Translations under genes and position numbers: made by a program
NCBI GenBank assembly: GCA_016700115.1
Contig: CP064999.1
Coordinates: 124,001 to 188,000 of the forward strand
Source of the DNA: Sphingobacteriales bacterium
GTDB taxonomy: Bacteria > Bacteroidota > Bacteroidia > Chitinophagales > UBA2359
DNA length: 64,000 nucleotides
Direction: 5' to 3'
The notes under the pieces: generated by a model
Database searches by the model: none
Seen by the model: only the letters and a program-made list of their open reading frames with translations
Told to the model about the DNA's origin: nothing
Shown: one piece after another, positions 43,530 to 53,843 of the stretch
Numbering within the stretch: position 1 is the stretch's first letter
Layout of the letters: each line of letters begins with the position of its first letter

Positions 43530-43566
43530 AATCGGGATAAGAAATTCAATTCTTGTCCCGATTTTA
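43530..43566 (+). terminator. Terminator between paralogues B and C
   Basis: AATCGGGATAAGAA pairs with TTCTTGTCCCGATT around a short loop and is followed by a T run. It replaces the 72-bp spacer found at all other array junctions and uses the same ATCGGGA core as the terminator at 40306. Confidence 0.8.
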
Positions 43567-43579
43567 AATTCCTTATAAA

Positions 43580-45135
43580 ATGAAACCAATACTGTACTTT
43601 TTACTTCTTTTCAGCTTTATTGGAAATATTGATTTATTTTCCCAAACCGGCACATTTGAAACGAGCATTGACCCCGATGTTGGGCAGGGGAGTAATAATG
43701 GTGTTGGAATAAGAGCTACAACAGATGGACTTATAATATGTTCAGCGTCTTCATGTACTGCCGGCATACCTTGTCTGGATATTGTAAAAACTGATTGGAC
43801 AGGAAATATACTTTGGATCAGACGCATAGAAGATCCGTCAGATATCTTACGTTTTTTCAAAGAAAGTTGTGTGATTAATACTGACGGAAGCTTTAATGCC
43901 ATGATAGCAAAAACTGTTGATGAAAACAGACAGTTTTTTTTGTACACTTTTGATAGTTTAGGAAATGAAATTTGGAACAGAGAATATGGCACCGAAAATA
44001 AAGAAAGCGGATTTGGCGGTATAATACAGGTTGAAAATGACCATTTATTGGCATATTGCAGCACCGGAACAGATTGGGTGTATGCAAAAACCATGCTTAC
44101 TAAAATAAATAAACAGGGTGATGTTTTATGGCAAAAATATATGCCGCAGATATAGATACACTGCCTTTTAGCGTAGCACATCATTTCACTCGGTCTGCCA
44201 CCGGCGATTATCTATTTACGGTAGAAACACAATTTCCTCCTCCCGATATTGGTTACGACAAAACCCTTGCCCATGTTTTTGCTGCCGACACTGCGGGCAA
44301 CCAAAAATGGCAGTTTGCTTTAAACGATACTTGGGTTTATCAATGTGCCGCCTTTATTGCGCCGCTTCCCAACGGCAACCTTGCCGTATCTTGGTGCAAC
44401 GACACGCTGATAGGCGCATGGGGAGAGAACTACGGTATTCCCCACTTTGTAGCAGGTATGGATACGGCGGGCAATATGCTTTGGCAGCATTACTTTTCCG
44501 CACCCTATCAAAAAAAAATAAACCGGCTTCGCCGTGCCTCCAATGGCGATATTATCGGATGCGGAACCACAAACAACCCAGCCGCCGGTTATTACCAAGG
44601 TTGGTTGTTTCGGTTTTCGCCACAAGGCGAGTTGCTTTGGGAGAAAGAATACTATCACCCCCCAATAAACCCGTCTTCTATTACTGCTGCCGGTAGAAGT
44701 TTTAACGACCTGACCGAAACTCCCGATGGCGGTATAGCGGCAACCGGCTTTTTCCGAGCCCAAACCGAAATAGATATATGGTTGGTCAAGACCGATGCCG
44801 ACGGCTGCATGGAAGCCGGTTGCAACGACGGTTTAATATGGTTGTCGGCACACGAGGCGGCAGAGGGTGTTTGGATAGGCAGGGAACTTGACGCGCTGCT
44901 TGTTTACCCCAACCCCGCCTCTTCCCAAATCACCGTCCGCCTCCCGAACAATGCCGTTGCCTATACGCCCGCACAAATTGACGTTTACAATATTCACGGG
45001 CAGCGGGTACACAGTCATCCGCTATCTCCCGGGCAAAGAGTGGCACAGATAGACCTCCCGTCCCTTCCCGAAGGCATATACATCGTTCATCTGAAAGGAC
45101 ATCAGAACCTTAGTGCGAAGCTTGTCATAGAGTAA
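43580..45135 (+). pseudogene. T9SS cargo paralogue C (alpha-2), frameshifted
   Basis: An own signal peptide (MKPILYFLLLFSFIGNIDLF) starts at 43580. The mature part then matches gene D almost base for base from about 43650. The frame breaks at a run of five A (44133-44137) where D has six (GCAAAAATAT against GCAAAAAATA); the first part ends at 44155 and the rest continues open from about 44128 to 45135. Middle module type 2 (YQKKINRLRR, TTNNPAAGYYQGW) and a normal CTD follow. Restoring one A would give a ~518-residue cargo. As given, the first fragment lacks a CTD and the second lacks a signal peptide. Confidence 0.85.
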
Positions 45136-45207
45136 CGGCAAGTATCTCCAAACTACACAAGACGGGCAACAGTTAATGTTTGCCCTGCTACTTAAAGAAA
45201 CCGACCC
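45136..45207 (+). repeat. 72-bp array spacer, C-D junction
   Basis: Same 72-bp spacer as at A-B, with AGTTAATG in place of AGATAATG in the hairpin loop and CTACTT in place of CTCCTT. GGGCAA/TTGCCC stem retained. Confidence 0.8.
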
Positions 45208-46754
45208 ATGAAACACAAAATAGTAATGCTGTTTTTTCTATTCTGTAATATTGCCCTGCAAGCCCAAACCGGCACATTTGAAACGAGCATTGACCCCGAT
45301 GTTGGGCAGGGGAGTAATAATGGTGTTGGAATAAGAGCTACAACAGATGGACTTATAATATGTTCAGCGTCTTCATGTACTGCCGGCATACCTTGTCTGG
45401 ATATTGTAAAAACTGATTGGACAGGAAATATACTTTGGATCAGACGCATAGAAGATCCGTCAGATATCTTACGTTTTTCAGAGAAAGTTGTGTGATTAAT
45501 ACTGACGGAAGCTTTAATGCCATGATAGCAAAAACTGTTGATGAAAACAGACAGTTTTTTTTGTACACTTTTGATAGTTTAGGAAATGAAATTTGGAACA
45601 GAGAATATGGCACCGAAAATAAAGAAAGCGGATTTGGCGGTATAATACAGGTTGAAAATGACCATTTATTGGCATATTGCAGCACCGGAACAGATTGGGT
45701 GTATGCAAAAACCATGCTTACTAAAATAAATAAACAGGGTGATGTTTTATGGCAAAAAATATATGCCGCAGATATAGATACACTGCCTTTTAGCGTAGCA
45801 CATCATTTCACTCGGTCTGCCACCGGCGATTATCTATTTACGGTAGAAACACAATTTCCTCCTCCCGATATTGGTTACGACAAAACCCTTGCCCATGTTT
45901 TTGCTGCCGACACTGCGGGCAACCAAAAATGGCAGTTTGCTTTAAACGATACTTGGGTTTATCAATGTGCCGCCTTTATTGCGCCGCTTCCCAACGGCAA
46001 CCTTGCCGTTTCCTGGTGCAACGACACGCTGATAGGCGCGTGGGGAGAAAACTACGGCATTCCGCATTATGTTGCCGGTATGGATACGGCGGGCAATATG
46101 CTTTGGCAGCATTATTTCGCCGCGCCGTATCAAAAGAAAATAAATCGCATCCGCCGTGCCTCCAATGGCGATGTTATCGGCTGTGGCGGCACCAACAATC
46201 CTGCTGCCAATTATTATACCGGATGGCTTTTCAGGTTTAAGCCCGACGGAGAACTTTTATGGGAAAGGGAGTTTTACCATCAATCACCAATTGCTTCTAT
46301 CGGTTCTTCGGGAATACAATTTAACGACCTTACCGAAACTCCCGATGGCGGTATAGCGGCAACCGGCTTTTTCCAAACCCAAACCGAAATAGATATTTGG
46401 TTGGTCAAAACCGATGCCGACGGCTGCATGGAACCCGGTTGCAACGAAGGTTTAATATGGTTGTCGGCACACGAGGCGGCAGAGGGTGTTTGGATAGGCA
46501 GGGAATTGGACGCGCTGCTTGTTTACCCCAACCCTGCCTCTTCCCAAATCACCGTCCGCCTCCCGAACAATGCCGTTGCCTATACGCCCGCACAAATTGA
46601 AGTTTACAATATCCACGGGCAGCGGGTACACAGTCATCCGCTTCTGCCCGGGCAAAGAGTGGCACAAATAGACCTCCCCACTCTTCCCAAGGGCATATAC
46701 ATTGTACACCTTAAAGGTCAGCAGAACCTTAGTGCGAAGCTTGTCATAGAGTAA
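45208..46754 (+). pseudogene. T9SS cargo paralogue D (alpha-2), frameshifted
   Basis: Signal peptide MKHKIVMLFFLFCNIALQAQ as in B, E and F, then the alpha N-terminal module of C. The frame breaks at a run of five T (45474-45478), where C has six (ACGTTTTTTC). The first frame stops at 45495 and the rest is open from 45417 to 46754. Restoring one T would give RFFRESCVIN, matching C, and a ~515-residue cargo. Middle module type 2 variant (RIRRASNGDVIGCGGTNNPA), CTD normal. The break is at a different place from that in C, so the two were damaged or switched independently. Confidence 0.85.
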
Positions 46755-46826
46755 CGGCAAGTATCTCCAAACTACACAAGACGGGCAACAGATAATGTTT
46801 GCCCTGCTCCTTAAAGAAACCGACCC
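46755..46826 (+). repeat. 72-bp array spacer, D-E junction
   Basis: Matches the A-B spacer, with one visible substitution (AAACCGACCC in place of AAACCAACCC). Same hairpin. Confidence 0.8.
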
Positions 46827-48348
46827 ATGAAACACAAAATAGTAATGCTGTTTTTTCTATTCTGTAATTTTGCCCTGCAAGCCCAAACAGGCACTTTTGA
46901 AACGAGTATAGATCCCGATACCGGTCAGGGGAGCAATAACGGAGTTTGCATAGTATCTGATTGGGATGGTTTGTTCGTTGTAAGTGCTTCTTTGTGTGAA
47001 GGCAACAATGTCGGTTGTACGGACGTAGTAAAGGTAGATTGGAACAAGAACATTCTCTGGCAAAGGCTTTTCCATAATACCCCTTTTTGGTTTTCACCCT
47101 CTGGTGGTAACACCATAATAAATACACAGGGTAATTACGTTGTATTAGGAGCTACTCTAACACAAGATAGCATAGAAAATTTTATTCTTGAAATTTCCCC
47201 GACCGGAGACAGCCTTTCTTACCAAACTTTTGGGTATAAAACCGGAGCTACGGGCAAGTTATTACAAATAAACGAGTTTGAGTATCTTGCACTTTATACA
47301 CGCGGTGAGTCCCCTTTTTATGCCCATCCGGTAGTTGCTTTACTGAATACCGATACCCATACAACAGAATGGGAAAAAATCGTTTATGAATTTCCAGGGG
47401 TCGGGGGTGGATATGTGTTTAACCGAAAATGAATGGATCATCTCCTATCAAGTGGCGCAAGGTCCGATAGATTATTTATACTTGACCTATACCGATACCG
47501 CCGGTAACGTCAGAAGCAATATACCTGTTAATCCCGTTACGGACGGACAATGTATAGGTAAGGTCGTTTATCTCGGTAACGGCAACCTTGCCGTTTCCTG
47601 GTGCAACGACACGCTGATAGGCGCGTGGGGAGAAAACTACGGCATTCCGCATTTTGTAGCCGGTATGGATACGGCGGGCAATATGCTTTGGCAGCATTAC
47701 TTTACCGCGCCCTATATTAAGCAGATTTACCGCCTGCGTAAAGCATCCAACGGAGATATAATCGGATGCGGGGGGCTTAACTATGCAGGTCAATACGACG
47801 GCGGATGGATGTTCAGAATTACGGCTGCCGGAGAATTGTTGTGGCAAAGGGAATATGTGCATCATTTGCCCGGATATGGCAATAGTGCAGGTATTGCTTT
47901 TATGGATTTAACGGAAACTCCCGACGGAGGCATAGCGGCTACGGGTCCCGTTATCCAGCGAAACGAAAACGGTCAGTTGGAAATAGATATATGGTTGGTC
48001 AAAACCGATGCCGACGGCTGCATGGAAGCCGGCTGCAACGAAGGTTTAATATGGTTGTCGGCACACGAGGCGGCAGTGGGTGTTTGGATAGGCAGGGAAT
48101 TGGACGCGCTGCTTGTTTACCCCAACCCTGCCTCTTCCCAAATCACCGTCCGCCTCCCGAACAATGCCGTTGCCTATACGCCCGCACAAATTGACGTTTA
48201 CAATATCCACGGGCAGCGGGTACACAGTCATCCGCTTCTGCCCGGGCAAAGAGTGGCACAGATAGACCTCCCCACTCTTCCCAAGGGCATATACATTGTA
48301 CACCTTAAAGGTCAGCAGAACCTTAGTGCGAAGCTTGTCATAGAGTAA
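46827..48348 (+). pseudogene. T9SS cargo paralogue E (beta-1), frameshifted
   Basis: Signal peptide and beta N-terminal module as in B and F. The frame breaks at 47396-47400, where E reads CCAGGGGTCGGGGG and F reads CCATGGGGGTCGGGGG: two bases (TG) are missing beside a G run. The first frame ends at 47432, the second is open from 47386 to 48348. Middle module type 1 as in A and B, although the segment just after the break (TENEWIISYQVAQGPIDYLY) matches F and not B, so E is a mosaic. CTD normal. Adding two bases would restore a full-length cargo. Confidence 0.85.
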
Positions 48349-48420
48349 CGGCAAGTATCTCCAAACTACACAAGACGGGCAACAGATAATGTTTGCCCTG
48401 CTCCTTAAAGAAACCGACCC
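48349..48420 (+). repeat. 72-bp array spacer, E-F junction
   Basis: Same spacer as D-E, as far as can be seen without any change. Hairpin GGGCAA/TTGCCC retained. Confidence 0.8.
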
Positions 48421-49941
48421 ATGAAACACAAAATAGTAATGCTGTTTTTTCTATTCTGTAATATTGCCCTGCAAGCCCAAACAGGCACTTTTGAAACGAG
48501 TATTGATACGGATGCCGGGCAGGGGAGTAATAACGGAGTTTGCATAGTATCTGATTTGGACGGGGTGCTTGTTGTAAGTGCTTCTTTGTGTGAAGGCAAC
48601 AATATCGGTTGTACAGATGTAGTGAAGGTAGATTGGAACAAGAATATTATTTGGCAAAGGCTTTTTCACAATATCCCTTTCCGGTTTTCGCCTTCAGGGG
48701 GAAACACCATTGTAAATACTCAGGGTAATTATTTAATATTGGGGGGGGCACACGCTCAAGACAGTATTGCAAACTTTATTCTTGAAATTTCCCCAACCGG
48801 AGACAGCCTATCATATCAAACTTTTGGCTATAAATCCGGCGCAATAGGCAAGGTATTACAAATAAACGAGTTTGAGTATCTTGCACTTTATACACGCGGC
48901 GAGTCCCCTTTTTATGCCCATCCGGTAGTTGCTTTACTGAATACCGATACCCATACAACAGAATGGGAAAAAATCGTTTATGAATTTCCATGGGGGTCGG
49001 GGGTGGATATGTGTTTAACCGAAAATGAATGGATCATCTCCTATCAAGTGGCGCAAGGTCCGATAGATTATTTATACTTGACCTATACCGATACCGCCGG
49101 TAACGTCAGAAGCAATATACCTGTTAATCCCGTTACGGACGGACAATGTATAGGTAAGGTCGTTTATCTCGGTAACGGCAACCTTGCCGTTTCCTGGTGC
49201 AACGACACGCTGATAGGCGCATGGGGAGAGAACTACGGCATTCCCCACTTTGTAGCAGGTATGGATACGGCGGGCAATATGCTTTGGCAGCATTATTTCG
49301 CCGCGCCGTATCAAAAGAAAATAAATCGCATCCGCCGTGCCTCCAATGGCGATATTATTGGCTGTGGAACCACAAACAACCCGGCCGCCGGTTATTACCA
49401 AGGTTGGTTGTTTCGGTTTTCACCGCAAGGCGAATTGCTTTGGGAAAGAGAATATTACCATCCGCCATTAGGTCCAGGTCCTTCTATCACCGCCGCAGGC
49501 AGGTCGTTTAACGATTTTACAGAAACTCCCGATGGCGGTATAGCGGCAACCGGCTTTTTCCGAGCCCAAACCGAAATAGATATATGGTTGGTCAAAACCG
49601 ATGCCGACGGCTGCATGGAAGCCGGTTGCAACGAAGGTTTAATATGGTTGTCGGCACACGAGGCGGCAGTGGGTGTTTGGATAGGCAGGGTACTTGACGC
49701 GCTGCTTGTTTACCCCAACCCTGCCTCTTCCCAAATCACCGTCCGACTCCCGAACAATGCCGTTGCCTATACGCCCGCACAAATTGACGTTTACAATATC
49801 CACGGGCAGCGGGTACACAGTCATCCGCTTCTGCCCGGGCAAAGAGTGGCACAGACAGACCTCCCGCCTCTTCCCGAAGGAATATACATTGTTCATCTGA
49901 AAGGACATCAGAATCTAAGTGCGAAACTCGTTATAGAGTAA
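48421..49941 (+). CDS. T9SS cargo paralogue F (module type beta-2)
   Basis: 506 residues, signal peptide MKHKIVMLFFLFCNIALQAQ. Beta N-terminal module as in B and E, but the middle module is type 2 (YQKKINRIRRASNGDIIGCG, TTNNPAAGYYQGWLFRFSPQ) as in C. CTD VYPNPASSQITVRLPNNAVA, with LPEGIYIVHLKGHQNLSAKL. It is the only intact copy downstream of the internal terminator, and it shows the beta-2 combination. Predicted T9SS-exported surface protein; function unknown. Confidence 0.88.
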   Translation: MKHKIVMLFFLFCNIALQAQTGTFETSIDTDAGQGSNNGVCIVSDLDGVLVVSASLCEGNNIGCTDVVKVDWNKNIIWQRLFHNIPFRFSPSGGNTIVNTQGNYLILGGAHAQDSIANFILEISPTGDSLSYQTFGYKSGAIGKVLQINEFEYLALYTRGESPFYAHPVVALLNTDTHTTEWEKIVYEFPWGSGVDMCLTENEWIISYQVAQGPIDYLYLTYTDTAGNVRSNIPVNPVTDGQCIGKVVYLGNGNLAVSWCNDTLIGAWGENYGIPHFVAGMDTAGNMLWQHYFAAPYQKKINRIRRASNGDIIGCGTTNNPAAGYYQGWLFRFSPQGELLWEREYYHPPLGPGPSITAAGRSFNDFTETPDGGIAATGFFRAQTEIDIWLVKTDADGCMEAGCNEGLIWLSAHEAAVGVWIGRVLDALLVYPNPASSQITVRLPNNAVAYTPAQIDVYNIHGQRVHSHPLLPGQRVAQTDLPPLPEGIYIVHLKGHQNLSAKLVIE

Positions 49942-49963
49942 CGTTATATATAGCACCTAACCC

Positions 49964-50074
49964 ATGAAACTGCTATTCCTAATACACTTCTGCCTGTTTT
50001 GCTATATCACTCTTTTACAAGTTTACAATGTGCTTTTCCCAAGTTTTATTTCGCTTTTCGAAGAATCTTCCTGA
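49964..50074 (+). pseudogene. Possible start of a lost seventh array gene
   Basis: 22 bp after gene F an ATG opens a 36-codon frame with a signal-peptide-like start (MKLLFLIHFCLFCYITLLQ) that ends at TGA 50072-50074. Its ATG follows a short spacer that ends in AACCC, like the array spacers. It may be the truncated 5' end of another cargo gene; it is too short to be sure. Confidence 0.35.
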
Positions 50075-50152
50075 AAAGGGGGTAGTGAAACAAAGGAGTA
50101 GTGCGATCGCTCAAAGTTTGTGCTTCGCCATAAATCCGTGAAAACAAATTTG

Positions 50153-51487
50153 TCAGTTCGCGCTCATTTGCTCAGTATGCTTTTGAGCTACGTAATTTTT
50201 CATCCATTCAAAGGTAATGGATTTGGGTCTTTCGATAGGCAATCCCAAAGCCCTGTCCCAACAAAGCGAAGCAAGCACACCCAAAGCACGCGAAACGCCA
50301 AACAAAACCGTATAGAAATTATATTGGGTTAAACCGAAATGTACTAACGTAGCACCGGAATGTGCATCAACATTTGGCCAAGGGTTTTTAATTTTACCTA
50401 TACTTCCCAAAACTTTTGGAGCTACTTCAAAAACATCCCACACAACATTTACAATAGGGTCGTCCGGAAAGTGTTGTTTGCAAAATTCCATTTGTGCGAT
50501 AAACCGCGGGTCGGGCGACCTCAACACCGCATGACCATAACCCGGAACCACTTTGCCCGATGCCAGCGTGTTTTGTATATAAGTTTCAATTTGCTGTAAA
50601 GAAGGGCGGTTGGTACCCAATTGTTCGCACATGTCAAAAATCCACCGGATTACTTCCTGATTTGCCAAACCGTGCAGGGGGCCGGCAAGCGCATTCATAG
50701 CCGCAGCAAACGACAGATAGGCATCGCTGAGTGTAGAGCCAACCAGGTGGGTGGTATGAGCCGAAGCATTACCCCCTTCATGGTCAACATGGATGGTCAG
50801 ATACAAGCGCATCAGACTTTTGAATTGTGGGTCGTCATATCCCAGCATGTGAGCAAAATTCCCTGCCCAATCCAGACTGTCATCTGATGCAATATGTTGG
50901 TTGTTGTAATAAGTACGTCTGAAGATATAGGCTGCAATTCGGGGCAATTTTGCAATGAGGTTCATGGTGTCTTCATAAGTAGCATCCCAATATTCGGACT
51001 TGTTCAAACCTTCTTCATAAGCTTTTGCAAAAACTGATTCGTTTTGCAAAGCCATGACCCCTGTACTGAACTGGGTCATAGGATGCGTGGTTATTGGAAG
51101 CGCATCTAAGGTAGCAAATACATAGTCGGGAACATGGCTTCTGTTTCTCCACTCCTGGCTGACTAAATCAACATCTTCGTGGGTGGGCAGGTCTCCGGTA
51201 AGCATCAAGTAAAAAATTCCTTCAGGAAGAGGTTCGGTACATCCCGGTGCTTTGGGCAACAATTCTTTTAATTCGGGAATCGAATATCCTCTGAAACTTA
51301 TTCCTTTATGGGCATCGAGCAATGAAGTTTCGGTAATCAAACTTAGAACATCGCGCATTCCGCCATAGAGTTGCGATATTGAAACAGTATCTATAATAAA
51401 ATCGCCGTTTGCTTTTACATACTCTCTCAATTCTTTACCAAATGGGATGGCTTTTTCGGCAAAACGGGCTTTAATTCTGTCTGACAT
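50153..51487 (-). CDS. gltA: Citrate synthase, eukaryotic (mitochondrial) type
   Basis: 444 residues. The active-site histidines are in HVDHEGGNASAHT and GPLHGLANQEV, the aspartate in NVDAHSGATL. The mitochondrial-like stretches VSQLYGGMR-type near residue 40 (ISQLYGGMRDV), KGISFRGYSIPE and PGYGHAVLRSPDPRF identify the eukaryotic-type branch. This branch lacks the NADH-regulated features of the enterobacterial enzyme and occurs in many Bacteroidota. It condenses oxaloacetate and acetyl-CoA to start the TCA cycle. It is alone on the minus strand, convergent with the cargo array. CAAAAATA at 51556-51563 is a possible minus-strand -7 element. Confidence 0.95.
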   Translation of the reverse strand: MSDRIKARFAEKAIPFGKELREYVKANGDFIIDTVSISQLYGGMRDVLSLITETSLLDAHKGISFRGYSIPELKELLPKAPGCTEPLPEGIFYLMLTGDLPTHEDVDLVSQEWRNRSHVPDYVFATLDALPITTHPMTQFSTGVMALQNESVFAKAYEEGLNKSEYWDATYEDTMNLIAKLPRIAAYIFRRTYYNNQHIASDDSLDWAGNFAHMLGYDDPQFKSLMRLYLTIHVDHEGGNASAHTTHLVGSTLSDAYLSFAAAMNALAGPLHGLANQEVIRWIFDMCEQLGTNRPSLQQIETYIQNTLASGKVVPGYGHAVLRSPDPRFIAQMEFCKQHFPDDPIVNVVWDVFEVAPKVLGSIGKIKNPWPNVDAHSGATLVHFGLTQYNFYTVLFGVSRALGVLASLCWDRALGLPIERPKSITFEWMKNYVAQKHTEQMSAN

Positions 51488-51938
51488 ATTTTGTCGTTTA
51501 TGTATAGTGATTTGAATCTAAGATTAGAAGTGGTTGAATGTTTTTCAAAAACCTACAAAAATAAACCCTTATTCTGAAAAAATATGTTTTTACATGCAGA
51601 TTTAGTACAAAAATGGCGAAACCATGAAACTAACCGTGAATTATAAAAACCAGATGTAATCAAAAGGCTTTCAACAATCAAACACAAACACCTATACAAA
51701 TAACAAATATCAATTGCAAATGTTTTGAGTGTTTGGCGTTTACCGGACTGTTTTTGTCGTTTAGAAAACAAGCACAAACTTTAGTTCATAACCTCGAAAG
51801 CTAAAAGGAAATTTGTGCAGTAACCCACCGGTTTAACTGACAATGTGAAACTAATAACCGACAAAACGGCAGAAAAAACCTGATGGCATGGGTTTTGGTA
51901 AAAGAATAATATCTTATCATTTACATCATTAAAATATT
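51488..51938. other. 451-bp divergent intergenic region between gltA and htpG
   Basis: Holds promoters for citrate synthase (minus) and HtpG (plus). No ORF with family character, tRNA or strong hairpin was seen. A minus-strand -7-like element is at 51556-51563; for htpG only loose matches were found. Confidence 0.4.
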
Positions 51939-53843
51939 ATGCAGAAAGGAACCATAAGTGTTCAGACCGAAAATATTTTTCCCATCATCAAGAAATTCCT
52001 TTACTCAGAGCAGGAAATTTTTTTGCGGGAATTAGTGTCTAACGCCGTTGATGCGACTCAAAAACTAAAAACGCTGTCTTCAAAAGGTGAAGCAGAAGGC
52101 GAATTGGGAGATTTAACCATCGAAGTGATAGCAAATCAGGATGCCGGAACCATTACCATCAGGGATAAAGGGATTGGCATGACTTACGATGAAGTAGAAC
52201 GCTATATCACACAAATTGCATTTTCGAGTGCCAAAGAATTTTTAAGCAAACATCAGGATGCCAATGCCATTATCGGAAATTTCGGATTAGGCTTTTATTC
52301 GGCTTTTATGGTATCAGATAAGGTAGAAATCATTACCAAATCTTATCAAAAAGATTCGCCTGCGGTTCATTGGATTTGTGAAGGCAGCACTGAATACGAA
52401 ATTGACGAAACAACCGACAAAACTACACGCGGAACTGATATTGTTTTGCACCTTGGTAAAGAACATGCCGAATATTTACAAAATGACCGCATCCAAAGCA
52501 TGCTTGCCAAATATTGCCGGTTTTTACCCGTAGAAATCAAATTCGGCACCCGAACAGAATACCTGCCTAAAGCAACTACCGGCGAAGATGTCGAAGATGC
52601 TGAAACCCAAACCGAAGAAGTGGTGGTGGACAATATCATTAACGACCCCAACCCGATATGGACCAAAAAGCCCGCCGACATTACCCCTGAACAATACAAA
52701 TCGTTCTATCACAGCCTATACCCTGTTGCCGAAGACCCTTTATTCTGGATTCACCTCAATGTGGATTACCCCTTCAAATTAACGGGTATTTTGTATTTTC
52801 CCAAAGTGGTGAATAACTATGAAATCAGAAAAGACCGGATTCATTTATACTGCAATCAGGTTTTTGTAACCGACCATGTTGAAAACATTGTTCCCGACTA
52901 TCTCATGTTGTTGCATGGGGTCATTGATTCACCCGATATTCCGCTGAATGTTTCGCGTAGTTATTTGCAAACCGACCCTGAAGTCAGATCTATCAATAAG
53001 TACATTTCCAAAAAAGTGTCTGAAAAATTAGAGGAGATGTTTAAAAACAACCGGCCGGAGTTTGAGCAAAAATGGCGCGATATCGGGGTTTTGATAAAAT
53101 ACGGGATGCTGAGCGATGAAAAATTTAACGAGCGCGCTCAAAAGTATTGTCTTTTTGAAAACATAGACGGTCAGTTTTTTACCCCCGAAGAATACAAAGA
53201 AAAGGTAAAAACCTTACAAACCGACAAACACAATAAGATTGTCTGTCTTTATTCCAACGGAACCGGCGAGCAACACAGCTATGAAGAAACTGCAAAAGCT
53301 GCCGGGTATGATGTCCTAAAGTTTGATACGCTACTCGACCCCCATTTTATCGGACATTTAGAAAGCAAACAAACCGATCTTACCTTTAAACGTGTAGATG
53401 CCGATACGTTGGGGCATTTGATTGAAAAAGAAGAAACCCCCGGCTCGGTACTGACTTCTGAGCAAGAAGAACAACTAAAAGAAATGTTTAACAAAGTGGT
53501 TGATGCCAATTCAGCTATGATTATGTTGCGACCCATGTCGCCAACCGATGCCCCTGTTTTGGTAACCCGACCCGAATTTATCCGGCGATGGAAAGATATG
53601 TCAAACATTAGCGGAGGAAAACAGGACAACATGTTTGGCGATATGTATAACCTTGTTCTCAATACCAATCATCCTGCTTTAGTGTCTTTGTTGTCCAATA
53701 CTCAGGACGAAGAACATCAAAAGCATCTTGTCCAACAATTGTATGATTTGGCTTTGTTGCAGCAAAACATGCTAAAGGGTGCCGAACTGACCCGCTTCAT
53801 CAACCGAAGCATCAGTCTTTTGCAACAGGAAAACGGCAAATAA
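51939..53843 (+). CDS. htpG: Chaperone protein HtpG (Hsp90)
   Basis: 634 residues. The N-terminal GHKL ATPase shows EIFLRELVSNAVDATQKLK (catalytic Glu and Mg-binding Asn), IRDKGIGMTYDEVERYI and IIGNFGLGFYSAFMVSDKVE. The middle domain includes the catalytic-loop arginine region LNVSRSYLQTDPEVRSINKY. The C-terminal dimerisation domain is shorter, as in bacterial Hsp90. It folds or protects client proteins in an ATP-dependent cycle in the cytoplasm. Single gene, ended by the bidirectional terminator at 53979. Confidence 0.96.
   Translation: MQKGTISVQTENIFPIIKKFLYSEQEIFLRELVSNAVDATQKLKTLSSKGEAEGELGDLTIEVIANQDAGTITIRDKGIGMTYDEVERYITQIAFSSAKEFLSKHQDANAIIGNFGLGFYSAFMVSDKVEIITKSYQKDSPAVHWICEGSTEYEIDETTDKTTRGTDIVLHLGKEHAEYLQNDRIQSMLAKYCRFLPVEIKFGTRTEYLPKATTGEDVEDAETQTEEVVVDNIINDPNPIWTKKPADITPEQYKSFYHSLYPVAEDPLFWIHLNVDYPFKLTGILYFPKVVNNYEIRKDRIHLYCNQVFVTDHVENIVPDYLMLLHGVIDSPDIPLNVSRSYLQTDPEVRSINKYISKKVSEKLEEMFKNNRPEFEQKWRDIGVLIKYGMLSDEKFNERAQKYCLFENIDGQFFTPEEYKEKVKTLQTDKHNKIVCLYSNGTGEQHSYEETAKAAGYDVLKFDTLLDPHFIGHLESKQTDLTFKRVDADTLGHLIEKEETPGSVLTSEQEEQLKEMFNKVVDANSAMIMLRPMSPTDAPVLVTRPEFIRRWKDMSNISGGKQDNMFGDMYNLVLNTNHPALVSLLSNTQDEEHQKHLVQQLYDLALLQQNMLKGAELTRFINRSISLLQQENGK

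Noticed and set aside
40356..49941. Array frameshifts as programmed ribosomal frameshifting
   Set aside because: They are at different sites in each copy, with no shared slippery heptamer plus pseudoknot, and intact paralogues are in frame at the same places.
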